64,000 bases of DNA from Equibacterium sp963662035 (GCA_963662035.1 CAVLDO010000007.1:1-64000), one strand, 5' to 3'; positions 35,870 to 45,315 are shown, counted from the first letter of the stretch. Notes: a model not told the origin generated them from the sequence alone. A program made the numbers and translations.

Positions 35870-36814
35870 TTATTTAACCAAGCCCATATCCTTGAGAATG
35901 TTATTGGTCTTATTCACAGCCTCGGCGCTCTTGTCGAATGCGGCCTTCTCTTCTGCGGTGAGATCCATCTCAACGACCTTCTCCACGCCGTTTCTGCCGA
36001 TTACTGCAGGCACGCCGATGCAGATGTCGCTCTTGCCGTATTCGCCGTCCAGAGCCACGCAGCAGGGGAACACCTTCTTCTGGTCGAGAATTATGGATTT
36101 GACCATAGATGCTGCAGCTGCGCCGGGAGCATACCATGCTGAGGTGCCCAGCAGCTTGGTGAGGGTTGCGCCGCCCACCATAGTGTCTGCGACAATCTTG
36201 TCGGCAACCTCTTTACTCACGATGTCGGTGACTTTGCGGCTCTTGTAGGTGGCCTTGCTGATGAGGGGAATCATAGTGGTGTCGCCGTGACCGCCTATCA
36301 CGATGCCCTCAACGTCGCTGGGAGCAGCGCCGGTAGCCTGGCTGATGTAGTAGCAGAAGCGGCTGCTGTCGAGCTGTCCGCCCATACCCACAACCCTGTT
36401 TTTGGGCAGACCGGAGCTCTTGTAGGTGAGGTAGGTCATAGTGTCCATAGGGTTGGCGATGATCATAAACACTGCATCGGGAGAGTACTCGTATGCGCTC
36501 TTTACAACAGAATTGACGATGCCTGCGTTGACGCCGATAAGCTCTTCGCGGGTCATTCCCGGCTTGCGGGGAACGCCGCTGGTGATTACGATAACGTCGC
36601 TGCCAGCTGTGGCCTTGTAGTCGTTGGTGACTCCCTTGATGCGGGTGTCAAAGCCATAGAGCTTGGCGGTCTGCATCATATCGATCGCCTTGCCTTCGGA
36701 GACTCCCTCCTTGATGTCGATGAGAACGAGGTCGGAAACACATCCGGTGTGAGCGACTGCGTTGGCAACTGTTGCGCCCACGTTGCCCGCGCCGATAACT
36801 GTTACTTTTGCCAT
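35870..36814 (-). CDS. mdh: malate dehydrogenase
   Basis: The 314-residue product is an LDH-like NAD-dependent malate dehydrogenase that interconverts malate and oxaloacetate. It has the Rossmann motif GAGNVGATVAN (residues 8-18), the substrate loop with GVPRKPGMTREEL and the catalytic His in GGHGDTTMIPL. In a fumarate-respiring anaerobe it would feed the reductive branch from oxaloacetate to succinate together with the sdhA/sdhB-like enzyme. A minus-strand TAACTTTG at 36883-36876 may be its -7 element. Confidence 0.96.
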   Translation of the reverse strand: MAKVTVIGAGNVGATVANAVAHTGCVSDLVLIDIKEGVSEGKAIDMMQTAKLYGFDTRIKGVTNDYKATAGSDVIVITSGVPRKPGMTREELIGVNAGIVNSVVKSAYEYSPDAVFMIIANPMDTMTYLTYKSSGLPKNRVVGMGGQLDSSRFCYYISQATGAAPSDVEGIVIGGHGDTTMIPLISKATYKSRKVTDIVSKEVADKIVADTMVGGATLTKLLGTSAWYAPGAAAASMVKSIILDQKKVFPCCVALDGEYGKSDICIGVPAVIGRNGVEKVVEMDLTAEEKAAFDKSAEAVNKTNNILKDMGLVK

Positions 36815-36887
36815 TTTTAATAAGTTTTTAGAAGTTTATTTAATTTGATACTTTTGCCGAAAACCATAAGTGGCGCAAAGTTAGCAA

Positions 36888-37325
36888 ATGATTTCTTTTT
36901 TTAAAGAAAACACTGCTTTTGAAATCAAAAGCAAAAACAAAATAAAGAGGTGGTTAAAATCTGTAGCCGAAGGGTACGGGTTCAAGGCCGGCGACCTCAA
37001 CTACATTTTCTGCAGCGACGACTATCTGCTGCAGATAAACCGGCAGTATCTCTCGCACGACTACTACACCGACATAATAACCTTTGACTTGCGGGAGGAT
37101 CCCTCTTCAAAGAGGCTTGACGGCGACATTTTCATAAGCGTGGACACAGTGCGCGCCAACGGCGAGGAGTACGGCGAGGGCTTCGAGCGGGAGATGATGC
37201 GTGTCATAAGCCACGGCCTGCTGCATCTGGCCGGCTTTGACGACCATACTGAAGAAGAGCAGAAAGAGATGCGGGCGGCGGAGAACCGCGCCCTTGAGCA
37301 ATGGAATTCGATTACGATGTCATAG
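36888..37325 (+). CDS. ybeY: endoribonuclease YbeY
   Basis: The 145-residue product matures 16S rRNA 3' ends and helps ribosome quality control. The Zn-binding motif is HGLLHLAGFDDH near the C-terminus. The spacing to the last His is one residue longer than in the E. coli form. A plus-strand TACTTTTG at 36849-36856 fits a -7 element. Its 3' end overlaps mnmG by 25 nt. Confidence 0.93.
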   Translation: MISFFKENTAFEIKSKNKIKRWLKSVAEGYGFKAGDLNYIFCSDDYLLQINRQYLSHDYYTDIITFDLREDPSSKRLDGDIFISVDTVRANGEEYGEGFEREMMRVISHGLLHLAGFDDHTEEEQKEMRAAENRALEQWNSITMS

Positions 37326-39193
37326 TTGTGGGGGCGGGGCACGCCGGCTGCGAGGCCGCTGCCGCCGCCGCCGATATGGGGGCGCACACGCTGCTGCTCA
37401 CAATGGATATGCGCGGCATCGCCCAAATGTCGTGCAACCCTGCCGTGGGCGGCATCGCCAAAGGGCAGATAGTGCGCGAAATAGATGCGCTGGGGGGCTA
37501 CAGCGGCATTGTCACCGACCGCTCCACCCTGCAGTTCAGGATGCTTAACAAGAGCAAGGGGCCGGCGATGTGGAGCCCGAGGGCCCAGTGCGACAAGACC
37601 CTTTTTACCCTCAACTGGCGCAGTGTGCTGGAGAATCTGCCGCTGGATATGTGGCAGGACACCGTCTCTGCGCTGCTGCTGGATAAGGGGCGCGTGACGG
37701 GGGTGAGGACCTCGATGGGCACCGAATTCCGCTCCCGTGCGGTGATTATCACAGCCGGCACATTTCTCGCGGGCAAATTATTCATAGGGCAGCAGAGCGC
37801 AGCCGGCGGCCGCATAGGGGAACTGGCGAGCTACGGGATAGCCGACCAGTTGCGCGCAGAGGGGATAACAGTGGGGCGGATGAAGACCGGCACCCCGCCC
37901 CGCATAGACACCCGCTCCATAGACCTTTCTAAACTTCAGGTGCAGACGGGCGACGAACGCCCCGCCCGCTTCAGCTTCACAAAAGAGAAATCTGCCGTGC
38001 AGGGGGGCAGGGAGCAGATGCCCTGCTACATTGTGCACACCAACGAAAGGGTGCACGATATACTGCGCGCCGCATTTGACCAGTCGCCCCTTTTCACCGG
38101 CAAGATAGTGGGAATAGGGCCGCGCTACTGCCCCTCGATAGAGGACAAGCTGCGCACATTCGCCGACAAGGATTCCCACCAGCTGTTTCTTGAGCCAGAA
38201 GGGTGGCACACCTGCGAGTATTACCTGCAGGGATTCTCCTCTTCGCTGCCCACGGACACCCAGATAAGGGCGCTGCGGGAGATAGAGGGATTTGAGAACA
38301 TCCGCATTTTCCGCCCCGCCTACGCCGTGGAATATGACTATTTTGACCCGTCGCAGCTCAAGGGGTCGCTTGAAAGCCGCGTGGTGCAGGGGCTGTTCCT
38401 TGCAGGTCAGGTCAACGGCACCACCGGCTATGAAGAGGCTGCCGCGCAGGGGCTTATGGCCGGCATAAACGCCGCCCTCAAGGTGAAGGGCGCAGAACCC
38501 TTCATACTCAAGCGGGACGAGGCTTATATAGGCGTGCTGATAGACGACCTCATCACCAAAGGGGTGGATGAGCCTTACCGTATGTTCACCTCCAGGGCGG
38601 AATACCGCATATTGCTGCGGCAGGACGACGCCGACCGCCGGCTCACTCCCAAAGGGCACGCTCTCGGGCTCATCGGCGCGGGCCGTCTGCGCGATATGGA
38701 GAGCAAATACGAGGCGGTGGAGCGGGTGCGCGGCATTCTGTGCGAAACCGGCCTGACGCCTCGGGAGGCCAACGGGTATCTTGAGAGCGTGGGCAGCGCC
38801 CCCATAGACAGCAGACGCCGTATGGGAGAGCTGCTCACCCGCCCGGGAGTGTCTCTCCAAGGGCTTATAGATGCAGCCGCGCCGGGTACTCTGCCCGATT
38901 TGGGACTGGATGATGCTGAACCTCAAGAGAGGGCGGAGATACTCGAAGATGTGGAAATTGCGGTGAAATATCAGGGATATATAGAGCGGGAGCGGCGCCT
39001 TGCCGACAAGATTCTACGGCTGGAGAATATCCGGATACCGGAGAATTTCGATTTTGAGAAGGTGACTTCGCTGAGCATAGAGTGCCGCATCAAGCTTAAC
39101 CGCTACCGGCCCGCCACCATTGCGCAGGCTTCGCGCATCAGCGGCGTTTCCCCGGCCGACATATCGGTGCTGCTGGTCTATTTCGGCCGCTGA
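37301..39193 (+). CDS. mnmG: tRNA uridine 5-carboxymethylaminomethyl modification enzyme MnmG (GidA)
   Basis: The 630-residue product acts with MnmE to modify the wobble uridine of several tRNAs. It has the FAD motif VGAGHAGCEAAAAAA near the N-terminus, the family signature GPRYCPSIEDK, and the C-terminal helical domain ending DISVLLVYFGR. It overlaps ybeY, which suggests translational coupling of two RNA-maturation genes. The partner mnmE is not in the window. Confidence 0.97.
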   Translation: MEFDYDVIVVGAGHAGCEAAAAAADMGAHTLLLTMDMRGIAQMSCNPAVGGIAKGQIVREIDALGGYSGIVTDRSTLQFRMLNKSKGPAMWSPRAQCDKTLFTLNWRSVLENLPLDMWQDTVSALLLDKGRVTGVRTSMGTEFRSRAVIITAGTFLAGKLFIGQQSAAGGRIGELASYGIADQLRAEGITVGRMKTGTPPRIDTRSIDLSKLQVQTGDERPARFSFTKEKSAVQGGREQMPCYIVHTNERVHDILRAAFDQSPLFTGKIVGIGPRYCPSIEDKLRTFADKDSHQLFLEPEGWHTCEYYLQGFSSSLPTDTQIRALREIEGFENIRIFRPAYAVEYDYFDPSQLKGSLESRVVQGLFLAGQVNGTTGYEEAAAQGLMAGINAALKVKGAEPFILKRDEAYIGVLIDDLITKGVDEPYRMFTSRAEYRILLRQDDADRRLTPKGHALGLIGAGRLRDMESKYEAVERVRGILCETGLTPREANGYLESVGSAPIDSRRRMGELLTRPGVSLQGLIDAAAPGTLPDLGLDDAEPQERAEILEDVEIAVKYQGYIERERRLADKILRLENIRIPENFDFEKVTSLSIECRIKLNRYRPATIAQASRISGVSPADISVLLVYFGR

Positions 39194-39208
39194 ATAAAGG
39201 GCTTATCT

Positions 39209-39256
39209 TGCGCATCAAAATAGCTGACGCCTACAGGGGTGCAGCGTTGATGCGCA
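39209..39256 (-). repeat. 48-nt palindromic element, copy 3
   Basis: TGCGCATCAA (39209-39218) and TTGATGCGCA (39247-39256) form a perfect 10-bp inverted repeat. The inner part includes further pairing (GCTG with CAGC). Read on the minus strand it aligns gap-free with copy 1 at 12121-12168. It fills the 68-nt gap between the convergent mnmG and GNAT genes and could act as a two-way terminator, though it has no long T-run. Confidence 0.75.
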
Positions 39257-39261
39257 CCGAA

Positions 39262-39948
39262 TCAATCCATCGGGTAGCTGAACACGGCGTCGTTGCCGCT
39301 CAGGCGGAAAGCGGCGGAAAGCGGGCGCACCAGAGCCCACGGACGGGGCGGGGCGGCAGGAGTTGCAGCCGGGTTGAGCCGCGCTTCTCTTATTATATAG
39401 TGCAGCATAGGGGCGCTCCACTGGAAATAATTGCATACAAGAGCCTTGTGCCGCAGCATAAAGAGTTGCGACGCCCGCATTGCGCCTATGTTGCGGGGCT
39501 GCTCGCAGGCCGGCAGGCCGCCGCGCCTGAAAATCTCCTGCGTGAAGCCGTGCCTGCGGTAATAGGCGGCAAGGCCGCTGTCGGCGTCCATCGGGCGCAG
39601 AATCAGGAAGTCCCACCCTTCCCGGCGGGCATTTTCGGCCGCATACTCTATAAGGCTGCCGGCGTATCCGAGTCCCCGGCAGTCGGGGGTGGTGCACAGG
39701 GCGTAGAGGTAAAAACCATGGTAATACTTGTGATAATGTCCGTCACCGCCTGCCTCCTCGCCCGAGACATAACTTATCTGAAAGGCGGATAGGGTGCTCA
39801 CCACCCTCCCCTGCTCCAGACGGCACAGCAGCCTGCGGTCGGTGGAGGGGGAAAGAAAGTGGTCAAGATACTCCCGGCCGCTGGTAAAGCACTCTTCAAG
39901 CAGGGCTCTGACCCCTATGCGGTCGTCCTCCGTGGCAAACCTGATCAT
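39262..39948 (-). CDS. GNAT-family N-acetyltransferase
   Basis: The 228-residue product starts MIRFATEDDRIGVRALLEECF and has the GNAT acetyl-CoA region LYALCTTPDCRGLGYAGSLI, the motif A (R/Q-x-x-G-x-G/A) equivalent being CRGLGYAG. The second half is longer than a minimal GNAT domain. The target molecule is unknown. It overlaps the upstream acyl-CoA synthetase gene by 4 nt, so the pair is probably cotranscribed. Confidence 0.85.
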   Translation of the reverse strand: MIRFATEDDRIGVRALLEECFTSGREYLDHFLSPSTDRRLLCRLEQGRVVSTLSAFQISYVSGEEAGGDGHYHKYYHGFYLYALCTTPDCRGLGYAGSLIEYAAENARREGWDFLILRPMDADSGLAAYYRRHGFTQEIFRRGGLPACEQPRNIGAMRASQLFMLRHKALVCNYFQWSAPMLHYIIREARLNPAATPAAPPRPWALVRPLSAAFRLSGNDAVFSYPMD

Positions 39949-41714
39949 TCGTAGGAAAGTTCAATTGCGGCGGCATACTTCTTCTGCACATTGGCCCTCT
40001 TGAGCTTGAGGGTCTGCGAGAGCATACCGTTGTCGATGCCCCAGCTGTCGTCGATAAACTGCTCTTTGCGCAGCTGTTCGTGTTGCGCCAGATTGGCGTT
40101 GACCTTTAAGACCTCGGCGTGCAGAAGGGAGATCACCCCGCTGTCGGCAAGCATCTCGGCGCGGCTGCCTGCGGCAAGGTGCTTTTCTGTGCAGATGCGC
40201 TTGAGGGCGTTGAAGTCGGGGATTATGAGGGCGGAGGGATATTTGCGGTCGGCTCCGTACACCATACACTGCTCTATCAGCGGCGACTCCTTGAGCTTGG
40301 TTTCGATGGCCTGCGGGGCGATGTACTTGCCGTTGTTGAGCTTGAACATCTCCTTTTTGCGGTCGGTGATCTTCAGAAAGCGGCCGTCCACCATACAGCC
40401 GATGTCGCCGGTGTGCAGCCATCCCTCTTCATCTATTATTTCGCGGGTCTGTCCGGGGTCTTTGTAGTAGCCCAGCATCACGTGCGGGCCGCGGGTTAGA
40501 ATCTCCCCGTCTTCGGTAAACTTTATTTGCGTGCCGTCTATGGGCTGTCCCACGGTGCCGATTATCACCAGACGGTCTACAGGGTTGTTCACCGCTATCA
40601 CGGGGGAGGTTTCGGTCATTCCGTATCCTTCGCAGAGCTGGAAGCCGGCGGCGGTGAAGCAGCGCACGATCTTTTCCTGGATGGAGCTGCCGCCGCTCAC
40701 CACAATCATCTTGTGCCCGCCCAGCGCCTCGCGCCACTTCTTATAGATGAGGGCGTCGTAGATGCCGTGCCTGAGGCGGTAGAGAGGGTTTTTGCTGTAG
40801 CTGTCGAAGGTATTGGCAAAGTCCCACGCTTTGGCGTAGAGGCTTTTCTTGAAGCCGGAAAGGGAGGCTCCCGCCTGCTCGAACTTGGCGTAGATGGTCT
40901 CCAGCACGCGGGGCACGCCGCAGAAGTTGTCGGCGTGGCACGATGCCAAATCGGCCTGAATGGTGGCCAGGCTCTCGGCATAGTAGATGCGGATGCCGCG
41001 CTCCAGATTGTCGTAAATCATAGTGCGCTCGTAGGCGTGGCACAGTGGCAGGAAGCTGAGGGCGATGTGGCGGTGGTCCAGCACGTGGCGCACGGCGTGG
41101 GCGTGGGCGTCGAACACCAGGTTGCGGTGGCTCAGCATAACCCCTTTGGGGCGGCCGGTGGTGCCGGAGGTGTACACGATAGACACGCACTCGTCTTCGC
41201 CGATGGTGCGCTTGTTGCGCTCAAGTATGCTGTCCAGCTCTTGACGGCGCGCATCGCCCGCCTTGCGCATATCGCGCAGGCAGAAGGCGCTGTCGCTGTC
41301 GTCTATGAGCACCACCTTGATTTCGCGGGGAATCTCCTCCACAATCGGGGCGAGCTTCTTGAGCAGGCGTGCGTTGTCTATGAATATTATTTCTGCATCG
41401 GAATGTTCGAATATGTAGCGGTAGTCGTCGTGCGAGAGGGTGGAGTACACAGGGATGTGAATCATACCCGCCAGGGCGCTGCCGAGGTCTATGAAGTTCC
41501 ACTCGGGGCGGCTGGCGCTTATGTCTATCAGCTTGGTGCCCTTGCCGTAGCCCATTGCCAGCAGGCCGCGGGCCACCGACCGGCAGCCCTCCGCGAATTC
41601 CAAGGTGCAAGTCTTGGTCCAGACTCCCTTCTGGCTGCGCGCAAGCACATCGCACCGCTGCGGGAGATCGTTTTCAACGTGGTCGATGAAATCGAATAGT
41701 CGTCGGATTTCCAT
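39945..41714 (-). CDS. long-chain acyl-CoA synthetase (AMP-dependent)
   Basis: The 589-residue product has the adenylate-forming motif YTSGTTGRPKGVMLSH near residue 182, GYGMTETSPV, and the late TGDIG and DRKKEMFKL motifs. It activates fatty acids to acyl-CoA through an acyl-adenylate. Bacteroidota encode several such enzymes, for lipid uptake or membrane remodelling. It is first in a two-gene unit with the GNAT enzyme. Confidence 0.92.
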   Translation of the reverse strand: MEIRRLFDFIDHVENDLPQRCDVLARSQKGVWTKTCTLEFAEGCRSVARGLLAMGYGKGTKLIDISASRPEWNFIDLGSALAGMIHIPVYSTLSHDDYRYIFEHSDAEIIFIDNARLLKKLAPIVEEIPREIKVVLIDDSDSAFCLRDMRKAGDARRQELDSILERNKRTIGEDECVSIVYTSGTTGRPKGVMLSHRNLVFDAHAHAVRHVLDHRHIALSFLPLCHAYERTMIYDNLERGIRIYYAESLATIQADLASCHADNFCGVPRVLETIYAKFEQAGASLSGFKKSLYAKAWDFANTFDSYSKNPLYRLRHGIYDALIYKKWREALGGHKMIVVSGGSSIQEKIVRCFTAAGFQLCEGYGMTETSPVIAVNNPVDRLVIIGTVGQPIDGTQIKFTEDGEILTRGPHVMLGYYKDPGQTREIIDEEGWLHTGDIGCMVDGRFLKITDRKKEMFKLNNGKYIAPQAIETKLKESPLIEQCMVYGADRKYPSALIIPDFNALKRICTEKHLAAGSRAEMLADSGVISLLHAEVLKVNANLAQHEQLRKEQFIDDSWGIDNGMLSQTLKLKRANVQKKYAAAIELSYE

Positions 41715-41758
41715 TGTAGTTATTTAATTAGGCGGTGCGAAGGTAGTCAAAAAAATTA

Positions 41759-41787
41759 AGCCCGTTGCCTCACGGCAGCGGGCTTAA
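41759..41787 (-). terminator. terminator of gcvH
   Basis: AAGCCCGTTGCC and GGCAGCGGGCTT form a 12-bp stem with one wobble and a 4-nt loop. On the minus strand it is followed by AATTTTTTTGAC. Confidence 0.85.
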
Positions 41788-41811
41788 CACATCACATTTA
41801 ATTTTCAATGT

Positions 41812-42186
41812 TTAGACTGATTTCTTGTACTCTTCAGCTTTCAACAGTTTATCAAATTCCGACGGATCGGAAAACTTGATCTTGACAATCCAGCCCTCGT
41901 CGTAGGGGCTTGCGTTGACCAGCTCGGGGGCGCTCTCGAGAGCCTCGTTGAACTCCACCACCTCACCGCTTATCGGCATATAGGCCTCGGCTACGGTCTT
42001 TACCGCCTCGATGTCGCCGAACTTGTCGCCGGCCGAGAGAATCTCCCCCACCGTGGGGACATCAAGATAAACGATGTCTCCCAGCTCGCTCTGCGCGAAA
42101 TCGGTAATTCCTACAACTGCAATGTCGCCTTCCGGGCGAGTCCACTCGTGGTCTTTTGTGTAAAGTAAATCTTCGGGTACTAACAT
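41812..42186 (-). CDS. gcvH: glycine cleavage system H protein
   Basis: The 124-residue product carries the aminomethyl group on a lipoyl arm. The lipoylation lysine is K63 in IEAVKTVAEAYMP, and the typical start region YTKDHEWTRPEGD is present. No gcvT, gcvP or lipoate-attachment gene is nearby. It is a single-gene unit; a minus-strand TAAATTTG (42213-42206) with CTTG 19 nt further upstream may be its promoter. Confidence 0.95.
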   Translation of the reverse strand: MLVPEDLLYTKDHEWTRPEGDIAVVGITDFAQSELGDIVYLDVPTVGEILSAGDKFGDIEAVKTVAEAYMPISGEVVEFNEALESAPELVNASPYDEGWIVKIKFSDPSEFDKLLKAEEYKKSV

Positions 42187-42229
42187 AATAGTCCTTTTAC
42201 GGGTACAAATTTAACAAAGTCGGCGGAAA

Positions 42230-42820
42230 CTACAAGATTTTCAAGCAAATTTTTATCAGATTCTCCAGCGTCGCGTCGGGGGTCTGCTTGAGGGCCATAT
42301 CCAGAGCCTTGTCCACATTGGGCTTTGCGAATCCCAAAAGCACCAGGGCGTTGAAGGCCTCGGCGCGAACCTCGCTTCTGGCTCCGGAGGCGGGGGAGAG
42401 AGGCTTGCCCTCCCCCTTGACTATCTTGTCGCGAAGCTCCAGAATTATGCGCTCCGCAGTCTTGGTGCCGATGCCCTTGATGGATTTGATGCGGGCCACG
42501 TCGCCGCCGATTATGGCGTTCTGCAGCTCGTCGCAGCTCATCGCGGAGAGCATCATCCGGGCGGTGCCGGCCCCCACTCCGTTCACCGAAATAAGCTGGC
42601 GGAAGAGGGCCCGCTCCTCTTTTGCGGCAAATCCGTAGAGCGACTCCTCGTCTTCGCGCAGCAGGTGGTGCAGAAATAGCTTGATGTGAGAGTCGGTCTT
42701 GCCTTCCAGAGAAGAAAAGGTGCCCAGCGATATCAGCACCGTGTAGCCGATACCCCCCGCCTCTACGATTGCCTCTGCAGGATTGAGTTCTGATAGTCTG
42801 CCTGATATATACTCGTACAT
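42230..42820 (-). CDS. ruvA: Holliday junction DNA-binding protein RuvA
   Basis: The 196-residue product binds four-way junctions and loads RuvB. I start it at MYEYISGRLSEL (ATG at 42820), matching the usual RuvA N-terminus; an ATG at 42841 would add seven unlikely residues. Two helix-hairpin-helix motifs are visible (SVNGVGAGTARMML and SIKGIGTKTAERII). The C-terminal domain III that contacts RuvB is present. It is divergent from sufS. Confidence 0.95.
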   Translation of the reverse strand: MYEYISGRLSELNPAEAIVEAGGIGYTVLISLGTFSSLEGKTDSHIKLFLHHLLREDEESLYGFAAKEERALFRQLISVNGVGAGTARMMLSAMSCDELQNAIIGGDVARIKSIKGIGTKTAERIILELRDKIVKGEGKPLSPASGARSEVRAEAFNALVLLGFAKPNVDKALDMALKQTPDATLENLIKICLKIL

Positions 42821-42886
42821 AACTGTGAAGTTTTTGAACAATATTGATTATTTTTGCAGATTGTAAATTTACGCAAATAAGTTGGA

Positions 42887-44143
42887 TTGATGCTTTCTGT
42901 GCAGGACATAAGGGAAAATTTCAGGATTCTGGGCCGCAAGGCGGGCGGGCGCGAACTCATTTACTTTGACAACGCCGCCACAAGCCAGAAGCCGGAGCGC
43001 GTGCTGGAGTTCCAGAGCGAAATGTGCCGCCTGCACAACGCCAATGTCCACCGCGCCGTGCATACCTTGAGCTACGAGGCCACCGAGTATTACGAGAAGG
43101 GGCGCGAGGCGGTGCGCAGGTTTATAAACGCCCCCGGCAGCGAGCAGATAATCTTCACAAGCGGAGCCACGATGGCGATTAACCTGGTGGCTGCCTGTAT
43201 GCAGCGGGGCGGCTTCATCGCAAGCGGAGACACAATCATCCTGAGCGAGGCCGAACACCATTCAAACATAGTCCCCTGGCAGATAGCCTGCGAGGCGGCG
43301 GGGGCCCGTCTGGAGGTGATTCCGGTGCAGGCCGGGCGCACAGCGGCCAACGTCGGCGCCTTTGACATGGAGGCATACCGCCGCGCGCTGCGTCCGGGAG
43401 TAAAGATGGTGGCGGTGACCCACGTCTCCAACATTCTCGGAGTCGTGAATCCCGTGAAGGAGATAGTGAAGGAGGCCCACGCCCTGGGAATCCCGGTGCT
43501 GATAGACGGCGCGCAGGGGATTGTCCACTGCCCGGTGGACGTGCAGGACATCGGCTGCGACTTCTACGCCTTCTCCGGGCACAAGATTTACGCTCCCACC
43601 GGCATCGGGGTGCTCTACGGCAGGCGCGAGTGGCTGGAAAAGCTGCCACCCTTTATGGGCGGCGGCGATATGGTGGACAAAGTGACCTTTGCCAAGACGA
43701 CATACGCCGACCTGCCCCTAAAATTCGAGGCCGGCACATCCAATTTCATAGGAGGCGCCTGCCTGGCCCCGGCACTGGAGTTTGCCGCAGAATTGCGCGC
43801 AGACAAGGGGGTTGCCGGGCACGAGAGGCGTCTGACCGAGGCGATGAATCACACTCTGGCCTCCATAGACGGGGTGTGGGTGGCCGCCGGAGCTGCGGCG
43901 CCCGCAGACAAGGTCCCCCTGTGGTCGTTCACCATAGACGGGGTTCACCCCCTGGATGCGGCGATGCTGCTGGATAAGATGGGGGTGGCGCTGCGCAGCG
44001 GCCATATGTGCTCCGAGCCCATTGTAGACCGCATAAGCGGGGGCAGTATGCTGCGCGCTTCGCTGATGACCTACAACACCGTGGAAGAGGTGGAGGCATT
44101 CGGCAGATGCCTTGAAAGATGCATTGGAATATTGAGAAAATGA
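42887..44143 (+). CDS. sufS: cysteine desulfurase SufS
   Basis: The 418-residue product takes sulfur from cysteine for Fe-S cluster assembly. It has the PLP lysine K233 in SGHKIYAPTG and the catalytic Cys375 in RSGHMCSEP. FDNAATSQKP lies near the N-terminus. It is first in a cluster sufS-sufE-MIP18-folK-glyS. The scaffold genes sufBCD are not in the window. TATTTTTG at 42849-42856 may be the -7 element. Confidence 0.96.
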   Translation: MMLSVQDIRENFRILGRKAGGRELIYFDNAATSQKPERVLEFQSEMCRLHNANVHRAVHTLSYEATEYYEKGREAVRRFINAPGSEQIIFTSGATMAINLVAACMQRGGFIASGDTIILSEAEHHSNIVPWQIACEAAGARLEVIPVQAGRTAANVGAFDMEAYRRALRPGVKMVAVTHVSNILGVVNPVKEIVKEAHALGIPVLIDGAQGIVHCPVDVQDIGCDFYAFSGHKIYAPTGIGVLYGRREWLEKLPPFMGGGDMVDKVTFAKTTYADLPLKFEAGTSNFIGGACLAPALEFAAELRADKGVAGHERRLTEAMNHTLASIDGVWVAAGAAAPADKVPLWSFTIDGVHPLDAAMLLDKMGVALRSGHMCSEPIVDRISGGSMLRASLMTYNTVEEVEAFGRCLERCIGILRK

Positions 44144-44562
44144 AAAGCATAGCTGAGATACAAGAGGAAATCGTGGACGAATTCTCGCTCTACGATGAGT
44201 GGCTGGACAAGTACGAATACCTGATTGACCTCGGGCGCGGAATGTCACTCGCTTCGGATGCCGACAAGTGCGAAGCCAACCTGATTGACGGGTGCCAGTC
44301 GCGCGTGTGGGTCACCTGCAGCAGCGACGCCGAGGGGCGTCTGCACTTCAGGGCAGACAGCGACGCCATCATCACCAAGGGAATAATCTCCCTGCTGATA
44401 AGGGTGTTCGACGGCCAGATGCCGCAGGACATACTTGCCGCCGACCTCAATTTCATAGACAGGATAGGGCTGCGGGAAAACCTCTCCCCCACCCGAGCCG
44501 GCGGTCTGGCCGCTATGATAAAGCGCATCCGCGCCATCGCGCAGAGTGCCCTGGAGGGTTAG
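44140..44562 (+). CDS. sufE: SufE sulfur-acceptor protein
   Basis: The 140-residue product accepts persulfide sulfur from SufS. The acceptor Cys52 lies in LIDGCQSRVWV. I start it at the ATG at 44140, which overlaps the sufS TGA as ATGA, instead of the in-frame ATG at 44119. Confidence 0.95.
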   Translation: MKSIAEIQEEIVDEFSLYDEWLDKYEYLIDLGRGMSLASDADKCEANLIDGCQSRVWVTCSSDAEGRLHFRADSDAIITKGIISLLIRVFDGQMPQDILAADLNFIDRIGLRENLSPTRAGGLAAMIKRIRAIAQSALEG

Positions 44563-44565
44563 AGT

Positions 44566-44877
44566 ATGGCAAAGAGCGCACTTGAGGCCAAAATTGTGAT
44601 GGCGCTGCGCCAGGTTTACGATCCCGAAATATCGGTGAACGTGTATGACCTGGGGCTGATATACGAGATAAACGTGGGCGATGACCACGTGGTGAACATA
44701 AAGATGACCCTCACCGCCCCCAACTGCCCCATCGCCGACGTGGTGGTGGACAATGTGGCGGAGGCGGTGCGCGATGTGCCGGGGGTTGTGGACGTCGCCA
44801 TCGAACTGGTGTTCGAGCCGGTCTGGAACCAGGATATGATGAGCGAGGAGGCCAAGGTGGAGCTGGGACTGGTATGA
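44566..44877 (+). CDS. MIP18-family (DUF59) Fe-S assembly protein, SufT-like
   Basis: The 103-residue product has the MIP18 signatures DPEISVNVYDLGLIY and MTLTAPNCP. The conserved Cys in the latter is thought to matter for Fe-S maturation. Adjacency to sufS and sufE supports a role in delivering Fe-S clusters. It overlaps folK by 4 nt (ATGA). Confidence 0.92.
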   Translation: MAKSALEAKIVMALRQVYDPEISVNVYDLGLIYEINVGDDHVVNIKMTLTAPNCPIADVVVDNVAEAVRDVPGVVDVAIELVFEPVWNQDMMSEEAKVELGLV

Positions 44878-45293
44878 TTTATCTGCTTTTGGGCTCCAAC
44901 CTGGGCGACAGGCTGGGATTCCTCAGGGCCGCCTGCGGCATATTGGAGGAGGAGCTGGGGGTCAGGCTGCACTGCACGCCTCCACGCGAGACGGCGGCGG
45001 TGGGCTTTGAGGGCCCCGACTTCCTTAATATGGCGGCGGGTTTTGAGCGTCCCGCCTGGCTCACTCCCGAGAGTCTGCTTGAAATATGCCAGAGCACAGA
45101 GCAGAAGCTTGGGAGGCCGCGCCACGAGGCGCAATACAATGCTGACGGGTCGCGCAAGTATGTCTCCCGCACAATTGACATAGACATACTGGAGTTTGAC
45201 GGCGAGCGGCGCTGCGGCGAGAAGCTGCGCCTGCCCCATCCGCAGATTAAAAGCCGCCCGTTTGTGACCCCGCTGCTTGAAGAGTTGAAATGA
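44874..45293 (+). CDS. folK: 2-amino-4-hydroxy-6-hydroxymethyldihydropteridine pyrophosphokinase
   Basis: The 139-residue product makes the pyrophosphorylated pterin used for folate synthesis. It begins LLLGSNLGDRLGFLR and carries the family motif TIDIDILEFDG followed by LPHPQIKSRPFV. Its length is a little under that of E. coli FolK. It sits in the suf-glyS cluster by translational coupling. Confidence 0.94.
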   Translation: MIYLLLGSNLGDRLGFLRAACGILEEELGVRLHCTPPRETAAVGFEGPDFLNMAAGFERPAWLTPESLLEICQSTEQKLGRPRHEAQYNADGSRKYVSRTIDIDILEFDGERRCGEKLRLPHPQIKSRPFVTPLLEELK

Positions 45294-45315
45294 GTGATAA
45301 CTAAATAATGCTAAA

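Noticed and set aside
42187..42229. Glycine riboswitch before gcvH
   Set aside because: The leader is only about 20-40 nt, too short for a glycine aptamer.
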